DNA of 64,000 nt from Paraflavitalea soli (GTDB lineage: Bacteria; Bacteroidota; Bacteroidia; Chitinophagales; Chitinophagaceae): assembly GCF_003555545.1 (NCBI RefSeq), contig NZ_CP032157.1, positions 5,088,546 through 5,152,545 on the forward strand. The letters are read 5' to 3'. This document shows positions 45,652-53,195 of the stretch, in pieces. A model generated the notes under the pieces. That model did not search any database, was not told the origin of the DNA, and saw only the letters and a list, made by a program, of their open reading frames with translations. The number at the start of each line of letters is the position of its first letter. The stretch's first letter is position 1. Made by a program: the position numbers and the translations under genes.

Positions 45652-46662
45652 TCAATTGATGCGCACAAAGCTTTTTTCATTTCCCTCGCCCTGGAGCATA
45701 AACTGTATCAACCGGCCTTCATCACTTTTAAAACTCAGTTTTACCTTATAGGGTTCCTTGTAATTACCTTCCCCCACCAGCATAAATTCTTTGTTGGCAG
45801 GCAGACTGAGCGGCATGGCTTCCACGGGCAGCCATTCTACTTTCCCTTCTACTTTTTCAATACCCGTGAGCGTACCATTAAGTCCTTCATTTTTTACTTC
45901 CATCCTGATCTGGTTGGCAGCATAGCTGGCAAAGCCTCCATCTTTCAGGATAGGCCCATCCAGCCGGAATATTTTCTCCACCCGGTATTTGACCCTGTCG
46001 CCGGTGATCTCCAAACCATTGAAATCATTGCGCTTGGCATAATCGTTACAAATAAGCCGGGCTGAATCGCCACGTCCAATGGTAAAAGTGGCCAGGGTAT
46101 TGGCAGGCTCCAGGAAAAGCCTGGCGATCTCTCCGGGCGTATAGGCAGAAACGGAGGTAGTAATATAAGACAGCTGGATATTGTTCTTATCGAGCCCGGT
46201 AATACGGGCATACCGGTCGCCATAAGAAGTCACTGGTTTCAAGATATAATAATCATCCAGTGATGGCTTTCTGAATTTAATAGCATTATCCACATAGGCG
46301 GCTGCAAATTCTTTTTTGTTATACTGCTCCGACCGGTAATCATCCATCTTTTCGCTGATCATATAACATATACCTGCGAAGGCAGCTATCAAAGGCCCGG
46401 CATAGGTATACCAGGGTGTTTTGACGCGCAGGTCATCACGGTTTCGCAGTACATGCATATAGGGTTCGGGCATCTCATACAGTTGGTTATCCTTGCGGAG
46501 CGCCCACTTTTTGCCCAATGAAAAACAGGGGATCCAAAATAGGTGAAAGTAACGTTGTCGTACTTCAATTTGGTAACCGGGCTGCGCATTTTGGGAAAGT
46601 CCGGCAGCATAGGGATCAATTGATTTGATCCTGAAATGGTTCCAGCCAAAGACGATACTCAT
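45652..46662 (-). CDS. Unknown protein with one central membrane segment
   Basis: Protein of 336 residues that I do not recognise. The N-terminal part (1-70) reads MSIVFGWNHFRIKSIDPYAA and later YFHLFWIPCFSLGKKWALRK, like the short beta-rich heads of zinc-ribbon-type membrane proteins but without the Cys pairs. One hydrophobic stretch, WYTYAGPLIAAFAGICYMIS (about 83-102), is followed by an all-beta-looking region to the end. There is no signal peptide. It is upstream of the TPR-HTH regulator on the same strand, so it may share the transcript. Function unknown. Confidence 0.7.
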   Translation of the reverse strand: MSIVFGWNHFRIKSIDPYAAGLSQNAQPGYQIEVRQRYFHLFWIPCFSLGKKWALRKDNQLYEMPEPYMHVLRNRDDLRVKTPWYTYAGPLIAAFAGICYMISEKMDDYRSEQYNKKEFAAAYVDNAIKFRKPSLDDYYILKPVTSYGDRYARITGLDKNNIQLSYITTSVSAYTPGEIARLFLEPANTLATFTIGRGDSARLICNDYAKRNDFNGLEITGDRVKYRVEKIFRLDGPILKDGGFASYAANQIRMEVKNEGLNGTLTGIEKVEGKVEWLPVEAMPLSLPANKEFMLVGEGNYKEPYKVKLSFKSDEGRLIQFMLQGEGNEKSFVRIN

Positions 46663-46738
46663 AGAATATTCAGGGTTTGGATTAGGTTTTATAACGTAAA
46701 ACAGCCCTGTGAAATTACCCGGAAGCCCTATAATAAAA

Positions 46739-46775
46739 GTTGCCGCTACCTGGTCGTATAACCGATAGCGGCAAC
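46739..46775 (-). terminator. Rho-independent terminator of the lipoprotein gene
   Basis: GTTGCCGCTA (46739-46748) and TAGCGGCAAC (46766-46775) form a perfect 10-bp stem; on the minus strand it is followed by TTTTATTAT. It lies 21 bp past the stop of the 46797-47330 gene. Confidence 0.85.
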
Positions 46776-46796
46776 ATAGTATCTTTTATCAGTATA

Positions 46797-47330
46797 TTAT
46801 TCTACTTTTCTTCCTTTCATTTCCCGCTTCTCGATCTTAAGCGTGTTCAACGCGTTTTTCTTGATCATCAAACGCGCCCCTGAACCGGCTGGCAATATAT
46901 AATAGGTTTTTCCATCATACCTGATCTCGCCCAGGTCGCGGCCCCAGGAATCAGCATACAGGGTATAGGGTGCACGGCCATCTTTCTTTAGTTTTCCAAA
47001 AGTGAGAAAACGTCCTTCCCCGATCTCAAACGCTACATCCATTTTATCATCATAGGCTCTTGTACACACACCCGGGGTATTCTTTTTTAAGGTGATAATG
47101 TTTACATATTTCCCATTTTCAAATTTCACAATGCCGGCTGATACCTGGGCTGAGCCGGAAGCTACTTCCCGGCGCAACTCTACATCCCTGTCTACATAGA
47201 ACTGTAGTTTGGCAACAGGAATATCATTGGCTTCCAGGTTGGAGCGAACAGATGGTGTGAAATACGTTTTAGGGGTACTGCAGGAAGCAAATACCGACAC
47301 TACTAAAAAGGTAAAGATTACAGGCTTCAT
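46797..47330 (-). CDS. Hypothetical lipoprotein
   Basis: Lipoprotein of 177 residues with no recognised domain. The signal MKPVIFTFLVVSVFAS precedes a lipobox Cys and STPKTYFTPSV. The mature part has a mixed, beta-rich pattern (IPVAKLQFYVDRDVELRREV, VNIITLKKNTPGVC, FEIGEGRFLTFGKL, GKTYYILPAGSGARLMIKKN). The tail is very basic (EKREMKGRKVE). It is a single gene with its own terminator. Proteins of this type in Bacteroidota are annotated only as hypothetical; nothing in the neighbourhood suggests a role. Confidence 0.75.
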   Translation of the reverse strand: MKPVIFTFLVVSVFASCSTPKTYFTPSVRSNLEANDIPVAKLQFYVDRDVELRREVASGSAQVSAGIVKFENGKYVNIITLKKNTPGVCTRAYDDKMDVAFEIGEGRFLTFGKLKKDGRAPYTLYADSWGRDLGEIRYDGKTYYILPAGSGARLMIKKNALNTLKIEKREMKGRKVE

Positions 47331-47681
47331 AAAATATACAATTAGCAGGTTTGCGATTTAATAAAAATGCACATACAAATGTGCGATGTTCTGACCGGGA
47401 AGTCACATCCGGGTTTAATAATGAAACGTTAAACCGGCTGCTGTGAAGATGCTATGTATAGCAGTAATGAAGCATATCCTGTTTATGTCAACCGGCGAAA
47501 AGAAAGGGCTGCCCGTAGAAGAGAAAGATTTTCACTGGCGGGGTTTAGGGGTTAACAAAACGGGCCTGATGACGCGCATATAGATATGCATCATCAGGCC
47601 CGTTGACTGATACGGATCGTACTAATAATAAGTTAACCCTGCTGCCGCATAGTAGCCGGCCCTTCAAACCCAACAGGGCGT
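47331..47681. other. 351-base intergenic region with upstream hairpin
   Basis: Between the barrel gene stop and the lipoprotein start, both minus strand. GCACAT-ACAA-ATGTGC (47369-47384) forms a hairpin 38 nt upstream of the lipoprotein ATG; on the minus strand it is followed by TTTTTATT, so it could act as an attenuator. The other notable element is the terminator at 47559-47604. No gene seen. Confidence 0.55.
47559..47604 (-). terminator. Strong hairpin terminator of the barrel gene
   Basis: AACGGGCCTGATGA (47559-47572) and TCATCAGGCCCGTT (47591-47604) form a perfect 14-bp stem. The loop itself contains GCATAT-AG-ATATGC. On the minus strand the stem is followed by TTG and more T-rich sequence. 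It is about 80 bp past the stop at 47682. Confidence 0.8.
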
Positions 47682-48263
47682 TTATTTCTGCATGTCTTTT
47701 CGAATAGCGCGAAGGCGGGCAGTTGGAAGATAGATCTGGAAACCAACGCCAAGCACCAGGTTACTGGATGTTGCTTTACTGCCAAAGCCAATAATACCCT
47801 GGTATTTGAGCAGGGCTTCCAGGCCAATATTGGGGGTGATAAAGTATGCCCATCCCGGCCCAAATCCTAATCCCAGGCCATTCGTATTGTCACCTACGGC
47901 AGGATTATCGCCCTCAATACCTACGTTGCCTTCTACAAAAAAGCGGGAATGGCCGATCAGGTCATTCAGGTTTTTATCATTGAAATAATACCGTCCTAAA
48001 GCACCTACACCGTAAGTGACCCCGGTACCCGCATCTTTAGCCGTGTTGAGCCCTACGGTAAGGTAGGCACCCAAGGCCAGGTTATCCCTGATAAACCAGG
48101 CCGCCTTGGGATTAACAAGCATGTTGAAATTACCTCCCGCGTCAAGGCTCAGGTTGAACTTGGCAATGTCTCCACCCACCATCACGTTTCCCGACTGGAT
48201 CTGGGCGTTAATGGTCTGCTGGGCAACCAATAATAGAACGAAGAATGTAATAATTCTTTTCAT
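47682..48263 (-). CDS. Small outer membrane beta-barrel protein
   Basis: Porin-like protein of 193 residues from the ATG at 48263 (MKRIITFFVLLLVAQQTINA, signal peptide). The mature part is a series of amphipathic strands rich in Gly and aromatics: SGNVMVGGDIAKFNLSLDAG, IRDNLALGAYLTVGL, GVTYGVGALGRYYF, RFFVEGNVGIEGD and LGLGFGPGWAYFITPNIGLE. This is typical of OmpW/OprF-like or outer-membrane beta-barrel domain families with eight strands. The final 12 residues are basic and extend past the last strand (VLGVGFQIYLP). Stand-alone gene, function not known. Confidence 0.82.
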   Translation of the reverse strand: MKRIITFFVLLLVAQQTINAQIQSGNVMVGGDIAKFNLSLDAGGNFNMLVNPKAAWFIRDNLALGAYLTVGLNTAKDAGTGVTYGVGALGRYYFNDKNLNDLIGHSRFFVEGNVGIEGDNPAVGDNTNGLGLGFGPGWAYFITPNIGLEALLKYQGIIGFGSKATSSNLVLGVGFQIYLPTARLRAIRKDMQK

Positions 48264-48418
48264 GATGTTCATATTTTGGCAATTACATATAAGAAAATTA
48301 TGCCCGGTCATGGTATTCCACCAGAATGGGGAGGTTTTTGATCAATCAGGGTGCATATAGGGGCAGGTCATGTGGTTAAACATGCACAATGGATGTCATG
48401 TATAGTAAAATAGCTACC

Positions 48419-48454
48419 AACGAATAAGGGACCTTATCAGGCCCCTTATTCGTT
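48419..48454 (-). terminator. Hairpin downstream of the Gfo/Idh gene
   Basis: AACGAATAAGGG (48419-48430) and CCCTTATTCGTT (48443-48454) form a perfect 12-bp stem with a 12-nt loop, 27 bp past the stop at 48482. The T-run is weak and comes late (CTATTTTAC). Confidence 0.6.
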
Positions 48455-48481
48455 AATTGATTAATCGGTTGGGTCTCCGTA

Positions 48482-49885
48482 TTATTTGCGATTGGCTATT
48501 TCCAGTGCTTTGGTAGCGGTATAATATTTTGCCAGCATACCCGGTACTTCCCAATCGGGCAGTTTGCCGGCCTTGAGGTATTGCATATATCGTTGCATCA
48601 CTTCTCCAAAATGCGCTTCATGCCCTGTTTTAAAGCTTTGCGGTATCACCAGTTTCCAGCCATTACCTGCTTTCTCCACCGCGATACCTGCGTAACGGCT
48701 TTGCAGTGTATTGATAGCCTGCTGCAATGCCTGGGTATAGGCTTCGTCATTCTTAACAGGCAGGACATACAGGGTAGGTTGATAGTTCTCTGCGGCACCT
48801 TGCTTTATTTCCAGGCTGGCCAATGATCCTTTGAGGAGGGAATAATGTGTATCGCCGCTTCCTTCGGGCGCCTTGTAATCCCAGCGTGCGATCATTCTTA
48901 CATGCACGCCTTTCAGGGTATAGTTCACTTCGCCGTTGGCATGTGTTTGCAAAATGGTATCCTTCGTTACATAGGCCTTCAGGAAATCCGGGAAGCTGTC
49001 TTTTTTAGTAACGGCCGTAAACTGAGACAAGGTAACAGGCGTAGGCCAGGTACGGGCTGTATTGATCTCAATATCCTTTTTGTAGTCCAGGATGGTATCC
49101 GGAAAACATTCCCATTGCACCAGGTCAAGGAGGTGCGTACCTACATCGGCAATGGCTTCTCCCTGTTGAGCAGGATCAAAGAACCAGGAGGGACGGGTGA
49201 GGGCTTTGCCGGAAACAAATTTGTAGAAAAAGTGAACGCTCTCTATCACTACACCGGGATTGGCGGCGGTGCCCTTTTGCTGTTCACCAAATACAGCAGG
49301 TATATGGGCCAGTTCTTTCTGCAACAGGTTGGTGATCTCCGAGCGTTCCGTCATAATATCATACAGCAACACCTTTTTGGAAGCAGCGGTGGTGAATGCT
49401 TCTTCCAGCAGGCCGAAATTGGCGGCAGTTATCACCATTGGTTTGTCGCCTAATACGTTGAGACCGGCATCAACCGCTTTTTTTATGTAGGTAGTTTTTT
49501 GTTGGTTGTTACCTGCCAGCACTACTACATTGCCTTTCTTATCAGCAATCATTTTATCGAGGTAGTCGGCGCCTGTGTACACTTCTTCTTTCCAGTGCGT
49601 GGGGTTTTCTGCCCTTTCATTGTATTGTTTGATCAGGCCCAGGTAAGCATCCAGTTCGGGGCCACCGGGCGCATATACATGTACCACCGAGTCAATGTCC
49701 GCATTGGCAGTCTTCTGTACCAGGGCAGCATGAAAATGGCCCGGATCAAGTGTAATGATTTGCACGGCTGTACTGTCTGTAGTTTTATCAGTGGGAGTTG
49801 AGGGTGATTGGCAGGCTGGAAATAATGCAGTGGCAAAAAGTGCCAGCGATGCCAATGACAAGCGATTGATAATATGTTTCTGCAT
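48482..49885 (-). CDS. Lipoprotein Gfo/Idh/MocA-family oxidoreductase
   Basis: Predicted NAD(P)-dependent sugar oxidoreductase of 467 residues exported as a lipoprotein. The signal region ends ATALFPACQSPSTPTD, a lipobox. The Rossmann part shows IITLDPGHFHAALVQ, NVVVLAGNNQQKTTYIKKAV and LNVLGDKPMVIT (the family EKP motif, here DKP). The C-terminal domain has HFFYKFVSG, GEAIADVGTHLLDLVQWECF, close to the DxGxHxxD site. It matches the secreted oxidoreductase group with a special C-terminal domain found in Bacteroidota. The usual GxGxxG glycine motif is missing (DPGHFH), so cofactor binding is uncertain. Divergent from the NagX-like gene across a LacI-type palindrome. Confidence 0.85.
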   Translation of the reverse strand: MQKHIINRLSLASLALFATALFPACQSPSTPTDKTTDSTAVQIITLDPGHFHAALVQKTANADIDSVVHVYAPGGPELDAYLGLIKQYNERAENPTHWKEEVYTGADYLDKMIADKKGNVVVLAGNNQQKTTYIKKAVDAGLNVLGDKPMVITAANFGLLEEAFTTAASKKVLLYDIMTERSEITNLLQKELAHIPAVFGEQQKGTAANPGVVIESVHFFYKFVSGKALTRPSWFFDPAQQGEAIADVGTHLLDLVQWECFPDTILDYKKDIEINTARTWPTPVTLSQFTAVTKKDSFPDFLKAYVTKDTILQTHANGEVNYTLKGVHVRMIARWDYKAPEGSGDTHYSLLKGSLASLEIKQGAAENYQPTLYVLPVKNDEAYTQALQQAINTLQSRYAGIAVEKAGNGWKLVIPQSFKTGHEAHFGEVMQRYMQYLKAGKLPDWEVPGMLAKYYTATKALEIANRK

Positions 49886-49962
49886 GGGATAAAAATAAGG
49901 CGTTAAGCCAGCAAATCTGTATCTTTTACTAAGATTTTAATCTCATTCTGCTAATAGAAGAA

Positions 49963-49976
49963 CTTAAACGTTTAAG
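49963..49976. promoter_or_regulatory. Perfect 14-bp palindrome CTTAAACGTTTAAG, candidate LacI-type operator
   Basis: CTTAAACGTTTAAG is a perfect palindrome with a central CG, like many LacI-family operators (core AAACGTTT). It lies 30 bp before the NagX-like ATG and 78 bp before the oxidoreductase ATG, so one site could control both divergent genes. No LacI-family gene lies in the window. Confidence 0.5.
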
Positions 49977-50005
49977 GTTTCAAATTGTAACCATAAAAGC
50001 CAACA

Positions 50006-51136
50006 ATGACTGCTACAAATGAACGGTTCCTTTCCCTGGATATATTCAGAGGGCTCACTATTTGTTTTATGATCATTGTAAATTCGGCAGGCTGGGGAGC
50101 TCCTTCCTACGCACCGCTGGACCATGCTGCCTGGTTTGGATTTACCCCGACCGACCTGGTGTTCCCTTCTTTCCTTTTTGCTGTGGGCAACGCCCTGAGT
50201 TTCTCGAAAACCAAATATACCAGCGACGCAGCCTTCCTGTCGAAAGTATTTAAACGCACGCTCATCATCTTCCTGCTGGGCTACCTGATGTATTGGTTCC
50301 CCTTTTTTCACCGGACAGCCGATGGCTCCTGGGCATTCAACCCCATCAGTCATACCCGTATCCTGGGTGTATTGCAGCGAATCGCTCTTTGTTATTGCAT
50401 TGCCGCCTTACTGATACATTATATGCAGGGCAAAGGACTGATCGCTATTTCAATCGCCTTCCTGCTGGGTTACTGGGCCTTGTTGTATTTGTTTGGAGAA
50501 CCCGGGCAGGAACTGACCAGGCTCGGCAATGCAGGCACCAAACTGGATGTCCTGTTGCTGGGTAATGATCACCTGTACCATGAAGGTGGCGGCCCGGTGG
50601 CCTTTGATCCGGAAGGTATATTGAGTACCCTGCCTGCTGTAGTGAATGTGATTGGCGGATACCTGGCCGGTATCTTTATTCAGCAAAAAGGCAAAAGCTT
50701 TGAGACGATTGCCCGCCTGCTGATAGCAGCCGCTGTGCTGCTCTTCATCGCCTTGTTCTGGGCGCAGTTCTTCCCGCTGGCCAAGAAACTATGGACCAGC
50801 ACTTTTGTACTGCTCACCGTAGGGCTCGACCTGGTAATCCTCTCACTGCTGATCTATGCCATTGAGATCAAACACTGGAAAAGAGGGACAGGTTTCTTCC
50901 TCGTATTCGGGAAGAATCCCCTGGCCATCTACCTGTTATCGGAATTGTTATTCGTTACTTTCCTGATGATCATGGTACAGCCGCATACCAGTTTTTACCA
51001 ATGGGTGAACCAGTTCTTCTTTCAAAAACTCTTACCCGGCCCGCTGGGCAGTCTGGCATTTGCCGTGTCCTTTATGCTGCTTTGCTGGCTGGTGGGTTAT
51101 TGGCTGCACAAAAGAAAGATCTATATCAAAATATAA
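50006..51136 (+). CDS. NagX/DUF5009-family membrane acyltransferase-like protein
   Basis: Integral inner-membrane protein of 376 residues with about ten or eleven hydrophobic segments. The start MTATNERFLSLDIFRGLTIC and then FMIIVNSAGWG match the HGSNAT/NagX branch (heparan-alpha-glucosaminide N-acetyltransferase-like), and PTDLVFPSFLFAVGNALSFS is the next conserved block. Later blocks are RILGVLQRIALCYCIAALL and DPEGILSTLPAVVNVIGGYL. Relatives are linked to N-acetylglucosamine use; whether the protein transfers acetyl groups or transports is not settled. The gene faces the S41 peptidase gene and shares a bidirectional terminator with it. Confidence 0.9.
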   Translation: MTATNERFLSLDIFRGLTICFMIIVNSAGWGAPSYAPLDHAAWFGFTPTDLVFPSFLFAVGNALSFSKTKYTSDAAFLSKVFKRTLIIFLLGYLMYWFPFFHRTADGSWAFNPISHTRILGVLQRIALCYCIAALLIHYMQGKGLIAISIAFLLGYWALLYLFGEPGQELTRLGNAGTKLDVLLLGNDHLYHEGGGPVAFDPEGILSTLPAVVNVIGGYLAGIFIQQKGKSFETIARLLIAAAVLLFIALFWAQFFPLAKKLWTSTFVLLTVGLDLVILSLLIYAIEIKHWKRGTGFFLVFGKNPLAIYLLSELLFVTFLMIMVQPHTSFYQWVNQFFFQKLLPGPLGSLAFAVSFMLLCWLVGYWLHKRKIYIKI

Positions 51137-51163
51137 AAGGGGCCAGTGTGCACCGGCCCCTTT
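51136..51163. terminator. Bidirectional terminator
   Basis: AAAGGGGCC (51136-51144) and GGCCCCTTT (51155-51163) form a 9-bp GC-rich stem between the convergent NagX-like and S41 peptidase genes; it starts on the last base of the former. Confidence 0.8.
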
Positions 51164-51180
51164 GTGATCCATGGCTATGG

Positions 51181-52962
51181 CTATTTCGATTTACCTGTCT
51201 TTATATACTCAACTGCTTTCTCCAGCAATTCATCTTTGTTGTTTAAAAAGCCTTTAATGGTTGCCTTAATTGCTATGTCCGGGATGATGCCGACCCTCTG
51301 TGTTTCTTTTCCATCGGGATAGTAAATACCAAGACCAGAAATATACGTGTATATCCCACCTGGCAGGTTAATGAGCGCCACATTGCCATCCGCCCCGGCA
51401 GAATTGGAACCGATCAATACTGCTCCTGGTGATTTCCGGAATACCATGGCCTGGAATTCTATAGAGCTTTGCGTTTCCTCGTTGATGAGAATAGCGATCC
51501 TCGGTGGAAAATAACCAGTGGTGCCAGTGGTACCCATAGTGGTAGGTTTGGAATAAGGGAACAGGCCTGGTTGATCCGGATAGGGGGAAGAGAATTTTAC
51601 AAATACGGGATCAGGACGCAGAATAGCATTGCCGATCAGGTCACCCGCCGACTGGGTTTTGGGATATTGCCGGTTATCGATAATAAGTCCTTTTACACTG
51701 CTTACGAGGGCCCTTAGTTTCAGGCTGTCTTTTCGCTCCAGGTTACCCAGGTTGATGTAGCCAATACTATCTCCTATCCTACACAAACTGGAATCTCTTT
51801 CAAAGGGAAAAGTACCCGGCTTAATTTTTGAAAGTGCTCTTGTAGCCGTGTTAAAAGAAACTACCTTTTTAAACTCCTTGCCTCTTCGTATGAGTAGTTC
51901 GCTGGTTTCTTTCCGGCTCCTTGTAAGTGTGTATCGCAATATGTTCAGGAAACTGCCATTATTGGAAGCTGAAATGAGGGGCCTTCTTTGCCGGATCAAT
52001 TCGCTGATCGATACACCATCGATGCTTTCAATAATATCGCCTGTTGCAATACCCGACCGCCTGGCCAGTGAATCATTGGTGATGGCGATGATCACCGCCT
52101 TATCTTCTATAAACTTTACGGTAAAGGGCATATAATATTTACCAATATCTTCTGTGATGACCCTGGATTGGACCACTGCATGGCTATCTTTTATCGTGGC
52201 GATCAGTTGTTGAACGACCGTCGCATATTCACTGGCGTTTTGAGCTGCTATCATCAGCGGGATAAACTTTTTCAATATATCATCCCAGCTTTGGCCAAGG
52301 TTGTATTTATAGGGATACCAATACTCAATAATATTCCAATACCTGAAAAGCGCCAGCAAGCGATACTCTGCAGCAGGGTAGGTCATGCTCGTATAGCTAT
52401 TCTCATGTTCAAACGCAGCCACATGAATATCGTCTTCCGATCCAAAACGTATATAATGTTGATCGCCCCGGATTCTGTTGGTATTTATATAAATGAGCTT
52501 GTTTATCAACGCTTCGGAAAAGTGTGCCCTGCTTATCCAGGAATGATCCGGGCGCAGAGCGACGTTTTTAATAGTACTGTCCTTGCAGGAGTCGCAGGCA
52601 GGTACATCGCCCAGACGGTTGATCCAGGCCAATAAGGAGTCACTTCTTTGTTGTTTGTCCCGGGTGGCCATCACTGCAGGAATGATGTCTGTTAATTCCT
52701 TATCCCAGTTAAACTTTCCCTGGGTCACAGCAGGGTGATGGTATTTCAGGAATCCCCACAACTTGCCCAGTACAAACAGATGGTCCACTTCCTGTTTGGA
52801 AAGCGGCGCCAGCAGGGTGCTGCTCTTTGTCGAATCAGGGATAGGCGTAGCGATGCTGGTACCCTGACCGAAAACACCCGTCACGATCAGTGTAAATAGG
52901 AGTACAAGTAAGTATGGCATGGTATGGAGCTTGACGTAAATAATAGGTTTTTGTTTGTTCAT
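51181..52962 (-). CDS. S41-family (C-terminal processing) peptidase
   Basis: Exported serine peptidase of 593 residues. Two starts are possible: ATG 52962, or ATG 52920 (MPYLLVLLFTLIVTGVFGQG), which gives a cleaner signal peptide. An N-terminal helical region (FVLGKLWGFLKYHHPAVTQG) is followed by a PDZ-like domain (DSLARRSGIATGDIIESIDG) and the S41 core: IGYINLGNL, VKGLIIDNRQYP, and the catalytic ETQSSIEFQAMVFRKSPGAV with GSNSAGADGNVALINLPGG. The end YPDGKETQRVGIIPDI is also typical. It probably clips surface or periplasmic proteins or peptides; the substrate is unknown. It has no co-transcribed neighbour. Confidence 0.9.
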   Translation of the reverse strand: MNKQKPIIYVKLHTMPYLLVLLFTLIVTGVFGQGTSIATPIPDSTKSSTLLAPLSKQEVDHLFVLGKLWGFLKYHHPAVTQGKFNWDKELTDIIPAVMATRDKQQRSDSLLAWINRLGDVPACDSCKDSTIKNVALRPDHSWISRAHFSEALINKLIYINTNRIRGDQHYIRFGSEDDIHVAAFEHENSYTSMTYPAAEYRLLALFRYWNIIEYWYPYKYNLGQSWDDILKKFIPLMIAAQNASEYATVVQQLIATIKDSHAVVQSRVITEDIGKYYMPFTVKFIEDKAVIIAITNDSLARRSGIATGDIIESIDGVSISELIRQRRPLISASNNGSFLNILRYTLTRSRKETSELLIRRGKEFKKVVSFNTATRALSKIKPGTFPFERDSSLCRIGDSIGYINLGNLERKDSLKLRALVSSVKGLIIDNRQYPKTQSAGDLIGNAILRPDPVFVKFSSPYPDQPGLFPYSKPTTMGTTGTTGYFPPRIAILINEETQSSIEFQAMVFRKSPGAVLIGSNSAGADGNVALINLPGGIYTYISGLGIYYPDGKETQRVGIIPDIAIKATIKGFLNNKDELLEKAVEYIKTGKSK

Positions 52963-53195
52963 TTGACAAACCTATTACAGCCGGAAGGCAGGGAGAAAAA
53001 CGTTACACCAACAGGCTTTTTCCCGGTACAAAACCGGTGAGGAGGGCGTAGGACATTGTTAAATAAACACTAAAGCCTGGGTTAGAATGTCTGCCCGGTA
53101 TACAGCATTCAAAATAATTTTCCATTTTACAGGCTGATCGCTGCTACAGTACCCTCCCCTAATTGGAAAAAACTTATTTCACTTCAATATTTTCT

